DNA of 64,000 nt from CAVQCX01 sp963775335 (GCA_963775335.1 CAVZIJ010000003.1:2108001-2172000), one strand, 5' to 3'; counted from the first letter of the stretch, positions 36,588-46,206 are shown. Program-made: numbers and translations. Notes: generated by a model not told the origin, from the sequence alone.

Positions 36588-36974
36588 TTATGGCGCCGGA
36601 GGCAACGCCTGCACCACGCGCTTCCAGCTGAACGAACCGAAGGTGCTTGCGCTGCCGCGACCAGGAATAGCGAACGCCTTGATCTGGAGCTTGGGCCATC
36701 CCATGGGGGCGGTGCTACCGTGCACCACGATCCGGTGGAAATTCTTGACGTCGTAGCCGTTGGGCTGGTTGTCGTAAGCATCGTCTCTGCAAGCCACCTC
36801 GGTCGCGCCACTTGCGGTGACACAGGGCGCATCCTTGAGCAGCGGGTTGTCCGAACGCTAACCGTGGGAGTCGCCGTTCAGGCGCAGCACCGACTTTCCA
36901 AACAGCGTCGTGTCCAACGCGATACGATCGATGAGGCGATTGGCCTTGCGCTGGCTTCTTCGCAATGATTTCAT
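36588..36974 (-). pseudogene. Remnant of a calcineurin-like metallophosphoesterase (C-terminal part)
   Basis: Read from 36974, the minus strand gives LFGKSVLRLNGDSHG, then TAG, then RSDNPLLKDAP, then NFHRIVVHGS, ending at TAA 36588. This follows the C-terminal pattern of bacterial metallophosphoesterases (KPVLLVHGDSH-Y-RxDKPL ... NFTRxExFGS). The TAG sits where homologues usually have an aromatic residue (Tyr). The N-terminal catalytic half is missing. It is therefore a truncated, stopped remnant. Confidence 0.6.
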
Positions 36975-37130
36975 AAGGCAACAGAGGGAGACCCTTCGGG
37001 GCGGAATAGCCGGGATGGAGTGCAGGGAGCTCCGGGGTGGAGCGCGCTCCGAGGCAAGACGCTCTGGATTGTGCGCACGTCTTCCCAGCCTGCAGCCTCG
37101 AGGCGGGAGACCCCGAAGTTTCGACTACCC
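36975..37130. other. Intergenic spacer downstream of the SulP gene
   Basis: No gene or signal is seen between the pseudogene and the SulP stop codon. Confidence 0.4.
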
Positions 37131-38942
37131 TCAGCCTGAGCCGCCACGCGTTTTCGAAGCAGGCTTCTGGCGCAGAGCGCCGGTCGCGCACTCCGTGAAT
37201 ATCCGTCGTTCGCAGGTCGCACAGACGCTCCTGTCGAGCTTCTGGTAGATGGCGTGGATGGCCGCGCCCTTGCCCTGGAACACATTCCTGGCGCCCGCGG
37301 CGTCCAGGTAGCCACAACGGTCTAGCGCGTCCCAGAGCCCTTGCTTGACGTTGATGAGGTAGAAGCCGCCACCCCCCGCCGTGCGGCGATTGGCCTCGTT
37401 GGTCAGCGCCTGCCCGCCCTGCAGGTCGACGAAGTTGATGCCCTCGGCGACCACCGCGAGGTGCTTCTGCTCTGGGTGCCTGGCACGCAGGCGATCGAAG
37501 GCCTGCTCCACATGGTTGATTGAGCCGAAAAAGAGCGAGCCGTCGATGCGCATCAGGTGCAGCTGCGGGCACTCCACCACATCCGGCTCGCTCGAGAAGG
37601 CGCGGTTGGGCAGGCGCGGGTCCGGCGCCCGGGTAACGATCCGGGGCTTGGACGTCCGCTCCAGGTACAACATCAGAGACAGCAGGACCCCGGCGAAAAT
37701 GGCGAGCTCCAGCTCCAGGAACAGGGCGGACAGAAAGGTGACCAAGAACACCGCCGTCTCGCGCTTGGAGGCGCGGAGGATATGGCGGATCTCCTTGAAA
37801 TCGATGAGACCCCACGCGACCAGGAACAGCACCCCTGCCATAGCTGCCTTGGGCAGGTAGCTCGCAAGGGGCGCCACCAGGAGCACAATCACCATCAGCA
37901 TCAGGCCGGCGAGCACGGCGGCAAGCGGTGTCCGGGCGCCCGCCTCGAAATTGACGCCGCTGCGGTTGAACGAGCCGGTCGCCACGTAGCCGGAGAAGAA
38001 AGCCCCAGCGATATTGGACAATCCCTGGCCGATGAACTCCTGATTGCCGTCGATGCGATAGCCGCCGCGGGCCGCCAGGGCGCGTCCGATCGACACCGCC
38101 TCGGTGAGCGCGAACAGGGTCACCGCCAGAGCCGAGGGCGCCAGGCGCCGGATGTTCTCGAGGCTCAGCGCGGGAGCGGAGAGCGGCGGCAAGGTCGCCG
38201 GAAGAGCGCCGACGGTCGCGATGCCGGTCCGGTCGGCGCCCAGGACCAGGTCGAGCGCCAGTGCCAGCAGGCTGCCCCCGACCATGGCGGCGATCATGTA
38301 GGGTATTCGCGGGACCCAGCGCTTCACGGCGATACCGAGAAAGAGCGTGACCATCGCTACGGCGGTCGCGCTCAGGTTGATCTCCGCGGCATGGCGGCCG
38401 AACTGAGCCAGGATCTCGTGAAAGTGCCCGCCGCTGTCCATGGTCACGCCGAAGAAATGCTTGACCTGCTTCGCGGCGATCAACAGCGCTGCACCAGCGG
38501 TGAACCCGACGACGACCGAGTGGGAGATGAAATTCACCAGCGCGCCGAGCCGCGCGAGCCCCAGGGTCAGCTCCAGCACGCCCACCATGAACGTGAGGGT
38601 AAGGGCAAGAACGACGTAGTCCGGGCTCCCGGGCGCCGCAAAGATCGACAGGGCGGAGAACAGCACCACGGAGGCCGCAGTGGTGGGCCCCGATACCAGG
38701 TGCCGGGAGGAGCCGAAGAACGCCGCGATCATGGCGGGGACCATGCCCGCGTACAGCCCATACTCCGGCGGCATGCCCGCGATGGTCGCGAAGGCCACGC
38801 CCTGGGGCAGCACCACGATGGCGCCGGTCAGCGCGGCCACCAGGTCGGCCTTGAGGTCGGCGCGTCGGACCCCGGGCAGCCAGCTCAGAAACGGCACCAG
38901 CCAGGCCACCCTGGGCGATATCTGCAGGTTCGCGATCATCAT
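37131..38942 (-). CDS. SulP-family anion transporter with C-terminal STAS domain
   Basis: A 603-residue protein. The membrane domain has about 12-14 helices and the SulP motifs GAIVVLPQGVAFATIAGMPPEYGLY and NQEFIGQGLSNIAGAFFSGYVATGSFNRSGV. A STAS domain (about 440-560, LAVVAEGINFVDLQGG) follows. The tail has Cys residues (CATCERRIFTECA). The family moves sulfate, bicarbonate or other anions, and the nearby sulfur genes make sulfate plausible. The start is one of two adjacent ATGs (38942/38939). No strong ribosome site is visible. Confidence 0.9.
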   Translation of the reverse strand: MMIANLQISPRVAWLVPFLSWLPGVRRADLKADLVAALTGAIVVLPQGVAFATIAGMPPEYGLYAGMVPAMIAAFFGSSRHLVSGPTTAASVVLFSALSIFAAPGSPDYVVLALTLTFMVGVLELTLGLARLGALVNFISHSVVVGFTAGAALLIAAKQVKHFFGVTMDSGGHFHEILAQFGRHAAEINLSATAVAMVTLFLGIAVKRWVPRIPYMIAAMVGGSLLALALDLVLGADRTGIATVGALPATLPPLSAPALSLENIRRLAPSALAVTLFALTEAVSIGRALAARGGYRIDGNQEFIGQGLSNIAGAFFSGYVATGSFNRSGVNFEAGARTPLAAVLAGLMLMVIVLLVAPLASYLPKAAMAGVLFLVAWGLIDFKEIRHILRASKRETAVFLVTFLSALFLELELAIFAGVLLSLMLYLERTSKPRIVTRAPDPRLPNRAFSSEPDVVECPQLHLMRIDGSLFFGSINHVEQAFDRLRARHPEQKHLAVVAEGINFVDLQGGQALTNEANRRTAGGGGFYLINVKQGLWDALDRCGYLDAAGARNVFQGKGAAIHAIYQKLDRSVCATCERRIFTECATGALRQKPASKTRGGSG

Positions 38943-39159
38943 CGACGGTGTCAGCGGCTTCGCCGAGCCTACGACTGCGCGCCCGGCAAAGCCTGTAAAA
39001 TTATAGCCGCGCCGAGGCTGCCAAGCGCTGTCGTGCCCGGTGCCGAGCCCAGGGCCCTTCCCCGCCTCACCCAGGCGGCTGGCGGTCCCGCCGGACTCGG
39101 CTCGGACCGCCCGCAAGTGACGGGACTTGGCTCGTGATTTCCGTTAGACGAGATGGGCT

Positions 39160-39522
39160 CTAGCCGAGCCAACCGACCACTGAGCCTCCGAAAGCCGACG
39201 CGAGCGCCAGAATTCCGACAAATCCCGCCAGCTTTCCCAATGCCCTGAGTCTTTCCCCCTTGGCCCTGCTGCGCAAGACGTAGTAAGGCACCGCGAATAG
39301 GGCGATGGCGACAATCGCCATGCTCAACAACGCCGAGCGGCGGTAAGACCGCGACTCGCTGTCCAACCAATACCACCAGAAGGTCAGCATGGAAAAGAGC
39401 ACGGTCGTGCAAATGATCCACCATTCTGGCTCGGCAATTCGGCGAACGCTAGAGTAGGCGCTTTTCCCGCTCACGCCGACGCTGCAGATGGCGATCAAGA
39501 AAAGGATACTTCTTGGGCTCAT
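39160..39522 (-). CDS. Small four-helix membrane protein
   Basis: A 120-residue protein. Hydrophobic segments lie at about 3-18, 34-52, 63-82 and 97-117. The conserved-looking linker PYYVLRSRAKGERLRALGK lies on the cytoplasmic side by its positive charge. Proteins of this type are annotated only as hypothetical. A GGGGG run precedes the ATG. It lies downstream of the aminotransferase gene on the same strand. Confidence 0.65.
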   Translation of the reverse strand: MSPRSILFLIAICSVGVSGKSAYSSVRRIAEPEWWIICTTVLFSMLTFWWYWLDSESRSYRRSALLSMAIVAIALFAVPYYVLRSRAKGERLRALGKLAGFVGILALASAFGGSVVGWLG

Positions 39523-39704
39523 GGCAACCCCCAGACAGCTCCCCTTCCACAGACCGCAAAACCGTCGTTCTCTCGACCTCCTCGAACACTCGACTGGCGC
39601 AATAGATCCAACTCATCTCCGAGGATTCGTCCGACGCAGTGACACACGAACCGCACCGATCGCGAAGGATGGGGCTCCTCCCTCACCACATCCTACGGCA
39701 CCAA

Positions 39705-39731
39705 CCCCCTCCCCCGCGCGGGGCGAGGGGG
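39705..39731 (-). terminator. GC-rich hairpin downstream of the aminotransferase gene
   Basis: CCCCCTC-CCCCGC pairs with GCGGGG-CGAGGGGG with a one-base bulge, about 10 bp after the aminotransferase stop on the minus strand. The stem is long but lacks a T-tract. Confidence 0.5.
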
Positions 39732-39741
39732 CGGGCGCGGC

Positions 39742-41334
39742 TCAGGGGTGTGGAACGACGGCAAGCAAGGCGTCGATCAGCCGGTCCACATCTTCCGTGG
39801 AATGGAACAGGTGCGTGGACACCCGCAGCGGCGACGAGTAGGTGCCCGGCGTCGCATTCTGGCTGGAGGCACCCCGCAGGGAGTGAGGCACCGAGTTGTT
39901 GCGGATGACGATATCGTAGACGGAGCTCAGGGTCGACACGGCAGCCGCCGAGGCGGTGCTCTGCGCCGAGGCCTGGCTGACGGTGAGCTCGGCGTTGTAA
40001 TCGTACCCCGGGGAGAACGGATTGAACGAGGTGAGCCCGGTCCGAGCCACACCGGCCGCGGGATCGGTATACGGAACCGACAGGGAGCGCCGGCCCCAGA
40101 TGTTTACGATGCGCGCCCGCAGATACTGCGCCAAGGAGACGATATATTCCTCGATCGCCGGGCGACCCCAGGCGTCCCACATCTGGCACACTTCGGTGAG
40201 CGCCCGCTGCGACGGTCGGCTGCCATTGCCCACCAACTGCAGCACCGCCGCGACGTTGTGCTCAGGATCACGCACGCCGTTGGCCAGGATCCCGGCCGCG
40301 CCATAGATGAGCGTATTGGTCGGGTAGTAGGTGGGCAACGGATTGGTGTTCGTGTACGCCGGGATCGGGATGCTCACCGTGTCGGATGGCACACCGAAAG
40401 GCGCAAAGTCGCTGGTAGGGCGCTCCACGACCTGATCTTGCGGATAATTGTTATTGCGGATGTACAGGAACCCGGTCTGACCCGGTCCGCACTGCCACTT
40501 GTGCCCCGCCCCGGAGAAGAAATCGCAGCCCATGTCGTGCAGGTTGACCGCCGCCATGCCCGGCAGGTGGGCGCCGTCCACGATAGAGATCAGGCTATTG
40601 TCCGCCGCCCACAGGCACAGCTCTTTCGCCGGCAGCCGGGCCCCGGTGAGATAGATCGGCGAAGAGAAGAGAATGGCCTTGGTGTGGGCCGTCTGCTGAG
40701 CCTCGAAGCGGTCGAGCACCTCCTGATCGCTGTAGGCATCGTTGGTGGGCAGATCGACGGTCTTCACCCCCACGCCGAAGCGATCCCGCAGGATCGAGAC
40801 CGCGGAGATCCCGGCGTCCTCTTCCATATTGGTCGTGATCAGCTCATCGGGGGACTGGAAAGGTATGCCCATCACGGTGCGCCAGAGCCCGTCGGTGGTG
40901 TTGAAGCTCATCACCAGCTCGTAGGGATCGCAGCCGAACCCCGGGGCAATGGTGTTGCGCATCACCTGTTGGCCGAAAAAGTACGCCTTGGGATTCCGGG
41001 CGATATCGCTGTAGTCCTGGTAGAAATCCGAAACCACTCTGGTCGGCGAAGCGCCCGTGGTGCCGATGTTCATGTAGAGCAGCCGCTTGGCGAATCTGAA
41101 CTCTTTGGCGTACGGGCTCTTCGTCGCCACATCCGCCCGAGCGCTCGGGAACAGCTCGGGCGTGCCGTTCTCACCGACCGAGAGCCCGCCCATCATCAGG
41201 CCAGCGGTCCCGTACCCGAACAGCTTCAGGAAATCCCGCCGCGCCGTGCTGATGCGCTCCGCGGCGGCCTGGACTTGGTATTTGGCCTTGCTGATGCTTT
41301 CCGATTCCGATCCTGCTTCGACTTCGCTGTTCAT
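39742..41334 (-). CDS. Tat-exported class V aminotransferase (isopenicillin-N-epimerase-like)
   Basis: A 530-residue PLP-fold protein. A Tat signal STARRDFLKLFGYGTAGLMMGG lies at about 29-50. The core has SFNTTDGLW, IVDGAHLPGM (Asp-x-Ala-His) and the Schiff-base Lys in SGAGHKWQCGPGQTGFLY. The nearest family is isopenicillin N epimerase/cysteine-desulfurase-like aminotransferases. Export of a PLP enzyme as a folded protein explains the Tat route. GGGGGGAAAG precedes ATG 41334. The substrate is unknown. Confidence 0.88.
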   Translation of the reverse strand: MNSEVEAGSESESISKAKYQVQAAAERISTARRDFLKLFGYGTAGLMMGGLSVGENGTPELFPSARADVATKSPYAKEFRFAKRLLYMNIGTTGASPTRVVSDFYQDYSDIARNPKAYFFGQQVMRNTIAPGFGCDPYELVMSFNTTDGLWRTVMGIPFQSPDELITTNMEEDAGISAVSILRDRFGVGVKTVDLPTNDAYSDQEVLDRFEAQQTAHTKAILFSSPIYLTGARLPAKELCLWAADNSLISIVDGAHLPGMAAVNLHDMGCDFFSGAGHKWQCGPGQTGFLYIRNNNYPQDQVVERPTSDFAPFGVPSDTVSIPIPAYTNTNPLPTYYPTNTLIYGAAGILANGVRDPEHNVAAVLQLVGNGSRPSQRALTEVCQMWDAWGRPAIEEYIVSLAQYLRARIVNIWGRRSLSVPYTDPAAGVARTGLTSFNPFSPGYDYNAELTVSQASAQSTASAAAVSTLSSVYDIVIRNNSVPHSLRGASSQNATPGTYSSPLRVSTHLFHSTEDVDRLIDALLAVVPHP

Positions 41335-41668
41335 TGTTCTTTCCCCCCACAAAGGAAGCTCCATGGTGTGCGGGCGTGGACCCGCTCAGCGGGGACGGCC
41401 CCGCCCCCAGGGCAGTCTAGCCCGCGCCGCGCCGCAGAAACGTCGAGGCATCGCACAGAATTGTCCGAAACCCCCCGACCGCCGGCGTCCTAAAGGCCTG
41501 TACGGACTTGGGCGTTCGTAGGGAGGGAATGCGGGATCGAGTCGGATTCTTTGATCGATTGAGGAGAATAGCCGTAGCTATTTGACGAAATGGATCGGAC
41601 AATCCGGCCGATATCCGCTTTTCCGCAGTAGAACAGTCCCATCGACAGGCTCCTAGCGCCGCAGAATC
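41335..41668. other. Intergenic stretch, no gene recognised
   Basis: 334 bp upstream of the aminotransferase gene, moderately AT-rich around 41540-41620, presumably including its promoter. No supported frame. Confidence 0.4.
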
Positions 41669-42199
41669 TCACTCTGGCGTGTTGGGAGGGTCTAGGTCTT
41701 CCTGGGGAGATTCGGTTTCATCAGCGGACTCTCTGGCGATCCACACATTGAGCAGGTCCACGTGCTCGTCTTCCTCCGCCGTCATTTCCCCGGCGATTGC
41801 GCGCACCTCCGGATCGGGCGATCCGGCGGCCACCTGCGCATAGAACTCACGCCCCCGGATTTCGTTGTGCAGCGCGATCTTGAGGGCATCGCAGGGCGTC
41901 ATCAGATAATGCACCTGGTCCGCGCAAGCGCTTTCCGGGCCCTCGGGACAGGTCCATTTGTAACCCCAGGGAGCTATCTCGGGCAGCTCCAGCCCCTTTG
42001 CACGCTCGGCGACCTCTCGGGCATGTTGGTCGCCATACTCCGCGAGCTGCTCGAACAGGTGGGCCACCGCCTCGTTGTTGTGGACTTCCATGGTGTCGGC
42101 CAGCTCTCGGTACCGCTCGGCCGATTCCGTCTCCAGTGCCAGGGCGTGGGCGAGGAATTCCTCTACCGAAGCGATGGATTCAGGCACTTTGTCGCTCAT
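41669..42199 (-). CDS. Ferritin-like/rubrerythrin-family diiron protein
   Basis: A 176-residue four-helix protein. Helix motifs EFLAHALALETESAERYRELAD and HLFEQLAEYGDQHAREV, then HNEIRGREFYAQVAAGS and MTAEEDEHVDLL, give the ExxH-type ligand sets of the ferritin-like fold. It has no rubredoxin domain. The ATG overlaps the stop of the 2-oxoacid oxidoreductase beta gene by four bases (ATGA), so it is the third gene of that operon. It may protect the oxygen-sensitive enzyme. Confidence 0.85.
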   Translation of the reverse strand: MSDKVPESIASVEEFLAHALALETESAERYRELADTMEVHNNEAVAHLFEQLAEYGDQHAREVAERAKGLELPEIAPWGYKWTCPEGPESACADQVHYLMTPCDALKIALHNEIRGREFYAQVAAGSPDPEVRAIAGEMTAEEDEHVDLLNVWIARESADETESPQEDLDPPNTPE

Positions 42200-43032
42200 A
42201 CCCTGAATCCCTCTTCGAGCTCAATGACCGAAATACTCGACCGACCCTCCGGCTGCCACACCGGCAGCTGCTGCGCGAATACGACGCCCAGCGACTTGCC
42301 ATCGTCCGCTTGCAGGCACGCGGCGGCCTTTACCGGGTTATCCGTAGGCTCTATCGCACAGGGGTGAACCTGCTCCTTCCAGTCCTTCTGCTCGGGACGG
42401 AAGGTCTGACAGGGACTCAGCACGTGTATGAAGGAGAAGCCGCGGTGCTCCATGGCCTCGACCAGGATACGAGTCAGCGCGCTGGGGTCTCCCGAGAACC
42501 CGCGGGCCACGAAGCTCGCCCCGGCCGCCAACGCCATCGCGGCGGGCTGGAAACGTCTGACGCCCGTTCCGTGGGGAGTCAGCTTGCTGCGAGTCCAGTC
42601 CGGCGCGGTCGTAGGCGAGGCCTGGCCCTTGGTCATCCCGTAGACCTCGTTGTCCATCACGATATAGGTCAGGTCCATATTCCGCCGGCACGCATGTAGA
42701 AAGTGATTGCCACCGATGGAGAAACCGTCGCCATCTCCGCCGGTCACCAGCACCGTCAGATCCGGACGCGCCGCTTTCAGGCCGGAGGCGACGGCCAGAG
42801 CACGGCCGTGAATTCCGTGAAACCCGTACGTATCGAGGTAGGCCGGTATGCGCGAAGAGCACCCGATTCCACTGACCACCGCGACCCGCTCCTTCTTCAG
42901 GCCGAGGTGGACCAACGCCTTGGTCATGGCACTCAGCACCGCAAAATGCCCGCAGCCCGGACACCAGATGGGCTTGATGTCGGACTTGTAATCTTTCGCC
43001 TTCAGGGCCGGTGTGGAACTGAGTACGTCCAT
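42196..43032 (-). CDS. korB: 2-oxoacid:acceptor oxidoreductase, beta subunit (TPP-binding)
   Basis: A 278-residue subunit. WCPGCGHFAVLSAM at the N-terminus is the usual FeS/TPP-proximal motif. GDGDGFSIGGNHF with MDNEVYGMTKGQ is the TPP-Mg motif, and SPTT follows. The Kor/For family oxidises 2-oxoglutarate or other 2-oxoacids to acyl-CoA with ferredoxin. ATG 43032 is one base after the alpha-subunit stop and has AAAGGTG upstream. An in-frame ATG at 43056 inside korA is less likely. The exact substrate cannot be read. Confidence 0.9.
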   Translation of the reverse strand: MDVLSSTPALKAKDYKSDIKPIWCPGCGHFAVLSAMTKALVHLGLKKERVAVVSGIGCSSRIPAYLDTYGFHGIHGRALAVASGLKAARPDLTVLVTGGDGDGFSIGGNHFLHACRRNMDLTYIVMDNEVYGMTKGQASPTTAPDWTRSKLTPHGTGVRRFQPAAMALAAGASFVARGFSGDPSALTRILVEAMEHRGFSFIHVLSPCQTFRPEQKDWKEQVHPCAIEPTDNPVKAAACLQADDGKSLGVVFAQQLPVWQPEGRSSISVIELEEGFRV

Positions 43033-43033
43033 T

Positions 43034-44779
43034 TCAGACACCTTTGCGGATGGCATCGACAATCTCGGCAGGGCGAATCGGCAGCGGGCCCGGACGGGCC
43101 AGCGACTCCGCCGTGCTGGGCAGCGCCCGCTGGGCATGAAGATAGTGGAACAGCTGCGCCCCGTGGTTCTGTTCCACCACCAGGACCCGCTCCGTCTCGT
43201 CCAGAACGGCCTTCAAGGCGCCGTGCTGCAGGGGCGCGATCAGCCTTAGAGCGACCACGCGCACGGACATGCCAGAGGCCTCCAGGCGGCTGGCCGCCTC
43301 AAGCGCCGCACCGGAGACGGAACCCCAGGTCAGGATACAAGTCCCACCACCTCCGCTGATATCCGCCCAGGCATCTCCGAAGTCCGCCTGTTCCAGCTTG
43401 CGCAGACGCTTGTCCGACTGGCTCTGGTGAAGACGCGCCGCGCTGGAGGGCACCCCCCGCTCGTCATGCTCGAGCCCCTCGGCGGTGTACATCCCGCCGG
43501 CAAGGCCTGGCAGCGCCATCGCCGACACACCGTCGGCGGTCAGCTCGTAGCGCAGATAATGCGCTCCCGCGTCGGTGGCCACCTTACGTCGGGCCCGAGA
43601 CCGCTCGACCACCGGCTCGTCCGTCACCGCCCGGGACTGCCCCAGGGACTGATCGGACAGAACGATGGCCGGCACCTGGAGCTGCTCCGCAAGCTCGACC
43701 GCCCACTGGGTGGTTACGACACTGTCGCTGATGGACAGCGGCGCCAGGACCAGATGAGGGGCGTCTCCATGCAGCCCATAGAGCGCGATGTTCAGATCGG
43801 ACTGCTCCGACTTGGTCGGTATGCCGGTCGAGGGACCGCCCCGCATGACATCCACCACCACCAGCGGTATCTCGCTGGCGACGGCCAGACCCAGTCCTTC
43901 CACCATCAAGCTCAAGCCGGGACCGGACGTAGCGGTGAGCGACGGCACGCCTCCGAAAGACGCCCCGATCACCATATTGATCGACGCCAGCTCGTCCTCG
44001 GCCTGGAGCAAGGCCCCGCCCAATCGCTCCAGATTCGGCGCCAGCCACTCAAGAATCTCACTGGCAGGCGTGATGGGGTACGCGGCAACGAAACGCACGC
44101 CTCCGCGCAGTGCCCCGAGCCCGGCCGCTTCATTGCCGCTGATGTTCCAACGAGCCGACGATTGGCCGTTGGGCGCGAGTCGTACGGCGTACTCCGGCAA
44201 GACCGTTTGGGCGGCGCCGAGATCGATGCATGTGCAGGCGGCGTCCAGGGTCTCCCGGCCCTTCTTGGACAGCAGCTTGCTGACTCCCTGTTTCAACGCC
44301 TCGGCCGAGATTCCGGTGAGGCGGCTCAATACCCCGAGCGCAACCATGTTGAGCCGCCCTCCGGTGACGCTTCGGGCGAGCTCGGAAAGGAAGCAGGTCA
44401 CCACGCTGGCCCCAGTTTCCGCGAGCACACCGGGGACCGGGCCGGCCGCCGGATCGGCCAGGATGAGACTGCGTTGATCCAATGGCATCTCATCCACGAA
44501 GCGCTCCACGTTCAGCCAATCCAGACCGACGAGGATGTTGAATCCGTCGCCCATGCAACGGACCGGGGCATCGGAGAACCGAAGAAGCGCCGCCGATTCG
44601 CCGCCCCGTATCTGGGGGCCCGCGGAACGGGCCATCATCCCATAGAGGCCCATGGCCCCGGCCGCCTCCAGCAGGATGAGCCCGGTTGTCACAGCCCCGC
44701 TGCCTCCCGACCCGGTCACGGCGACGGACAGGTCGGCGCGGACGCCGCTGCGACCCTCGGAGACCCCTTGTTTCTGCAT
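43034..44779 (-). CDS. korA: 2-oxoacid:acceptor oxidoreductase, fused gamma-alpha subunit
   Basis: A 581-residue protein. The gamma domain comes first (GSGGSGAVTTGLILLEAA, SAGPQIRGGESAALLR), then the pyrimidine-binding alpha domain (FVAAYPITPASEILEWLA, AEDELASINMVIGASFGG, TSGPGLSLM). It partners with the beta subunit to decarboxylate a 2-oxoacid. No ferredoxin-like delta subunit is present, as in KorAB. The start is uncertain between ATG 44779 and GTG 44788, and neither has a clear ribosome site. Confidence 0.9.
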   Translation of the reverse strand: MQKQGVSEGRSGVRADLSVAVTGSGGSGAVTTGLILLEAAGAMGLYGMMARSAGPQIRGGESAALLRFSDAPVRCMGDGFNILVGLDWLNVERFVDEMPLDQRSLILADPAAGPVPGVLAETGASVVTCFLSELARSVTGGRLNMVALGVLSRLTGISAEALKQGVSKLLSKKGRETLDAACTCIDLGAAQTVLPEYAVRLAPNGQSSARWNISGNEAAGLGALRGGVRFVAAYPITPASEILEWLAPNLERLGGALLQAEDELASINMVIGASFGGVPSLTATSGPGLSLMVEGLGLAVASEIPLVVVDVMRGGPSTGIPTKSEQSDLNIALYGLHGDAPHLVLAPLSISDSVVTTQWAVELAEQLQVPAIVLSDQSLGQSRAVTDEPVVERSRARRKVATDAGAHYLRYELTADGVSAMALPGLAGGMYTAEGLEHDERGVPSSAARLHQSQSDKRLRKLEQADFGDAWADISGGGGTCILTWGSVSGAALEAASRLEASGMSVRVVALRLIAPLQHGALKAVLDETERVLVVEQNHGAQLFHYLHAQRALPSTAESLARPGPLPIRPAEIVDAIRKGV

Positions 44780-45020
44780 GCAAGGCACCGAATGCTGATC
44801 GTAGGAGCCAGCGGACTACCGGCCCGCGCTCGCCAGCCGCGAGCCCGCGCCGACCATTCGATAGTAGCCCATGATCGCCCCCTTACGACAGGCCAAGGCA
44901 TGGGGGAGCCCAAGCGCAGGGGGCCCGGGACGTCGAGCTTAAACGACCGATAACAATTGGCGCTCTGGGACGCTCCTATCCCCTCTCCCGAGCCGGGCCC
45001 CTTTAATTCAGCGCTTCCCG

Positions 45021-45365
45021 TCAACTATGAAGGTAACCAACGATCACCAGCGCCAGCGCAACCAAGGCCATAGCGCCGTGAATACCGACGACCACGAGCG
45101 GCGGCGGTCTGCGATCTTCACGCAGAGCCAGCAGCACCACGCCACCGGCGATAGCCAAGAGGAACAACACCGCCGCATCGTTATAGAGCCTGTGGATGGG
45201 ACCGCGAAAGATCTGCAGCGATAGAATAACAAGAGCGAGCACGCCTATACCCGCGTGTCCCAGGCCTAAGGCAATGGAGCTCCGCTGATAGCGAGCACCG
45301 ACAACGGCAAGCGACATTCCAAACACGGCCGCCAAAGAAAAAAACAGAATTGCGACAAGGACCAT
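45021..45365 (-). CDS. Small four-helix membrane protein
   Basis: A 114-residue protein with four hydrophobic helices (about 2-22, 32-52, 63-81, 89-110). GAGGTGG lies five bases before ATG 45365. The longer open frame upstream was rejected because it is Arg-rich and non-hydrophobic. The family is not recognised. It is a single gene upstream of the kor operon on the same strand. Confidence 0.65.
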   Translation of the reverse strand: MVLVAILFFSLAAVFGMSLAVVGARYQRSSIALGLGHAGIGVLALVILSLQIFRGPIHRLYNDAAVLFLLAIAGGVVLLALREDRRPPPLVVVGIHGAMALVALALVIVGYLHS

Positions 45366-46206
45366 GAAGCCACCTCGGTCGTAAGGACGCGGCCGGCGCT
45401 CGGATCGCGAAGTCACACCTTCCACCCAAAGCATTCGCCGCACTGCATTTTGCCACGTTCCCGGGCAGAACAACCGTTCAGCCAGCCGAGCGCTCGATTG
45501 ACCGGCGAATAGTGCGCTGCAGACCAGTCCGGCGGCAAATCCCGACACCCAAACAGCGGGGACAGGTCTCGCTTTGTAGCATCTGCCAATCGCGAAACGA
45601 TAGTGCAGTGCCAGACCCGAGCTCCACCCTATTTTAACTTCCGCCGGCGGCAAATCAATGTCGCCCTACGTTCGCTACGTTCGGGCCCTGCCACAAGCCC
45701 TGCCGATCGGTGCCCATTGCGTTGGCAAGGAGTAGAATGGCGCGGGTCTGACATGTTATCGGTCCGCGTCGGGGCGGATTTCCGGATTCTCTCGACGACT
45801 CGGCCAGCGACCAACAGATGTGCCCGATCGTTCAGTGATCCCCGTCCTGCCGCAATCGACACGGGCGCGACGCAAGCGTCGGTCCGGGGACTGACCCGAT
45901 CGACTGCCGCCCGGACCCGGAGTCCGGTGGGGCGACAACCGAATCTAATGCATTCCGTGCTGCCCGGGGCACCGGCTAAACTCGGGGCCGCGAGCAACGC
46001 CCTGGCCCTAGGGGATTGCCGGATAGCGAATCTACTCGGTTGGGCAGGATTTTCGTTCGTATTCAAGGCGCGACGGCAGGCGCATCGCGGGGCTCTGTAA
46101 CTGCCGGCGCAACGCGGAAGACGTCCGAAAAGACAAGCAAGCGGGTATATTTCTTGACAGAAATCGCCTTAGCATGTGCAGATCCTGCCAAGAGGAACTT
46201 TGAAAG
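45366..46206. other. Long intergenic stretch with a dispersed repeat
   Basis: An 841-bp region before thrC. It contains repeat copy B (45559-45626). The adjoining 45650-45690 (CCCTACGTTCGCTACGTTCGGG) has the look of common intergenic repeats. A TTGACA at 46154-46159 may be the -35 box of the thrC promoter, though the -10 is unclear. No gene is supported. Confidence 0.45.
45559..45626. repeat. Dispersed repeat, copy B
   Basis: Aligns with 29380-29447 over about 67 bp in the same orientation, keeping GGGGACAG at one end and CCAGACC(C/T)GA near the other. See copy A. Confidence 0.6.
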
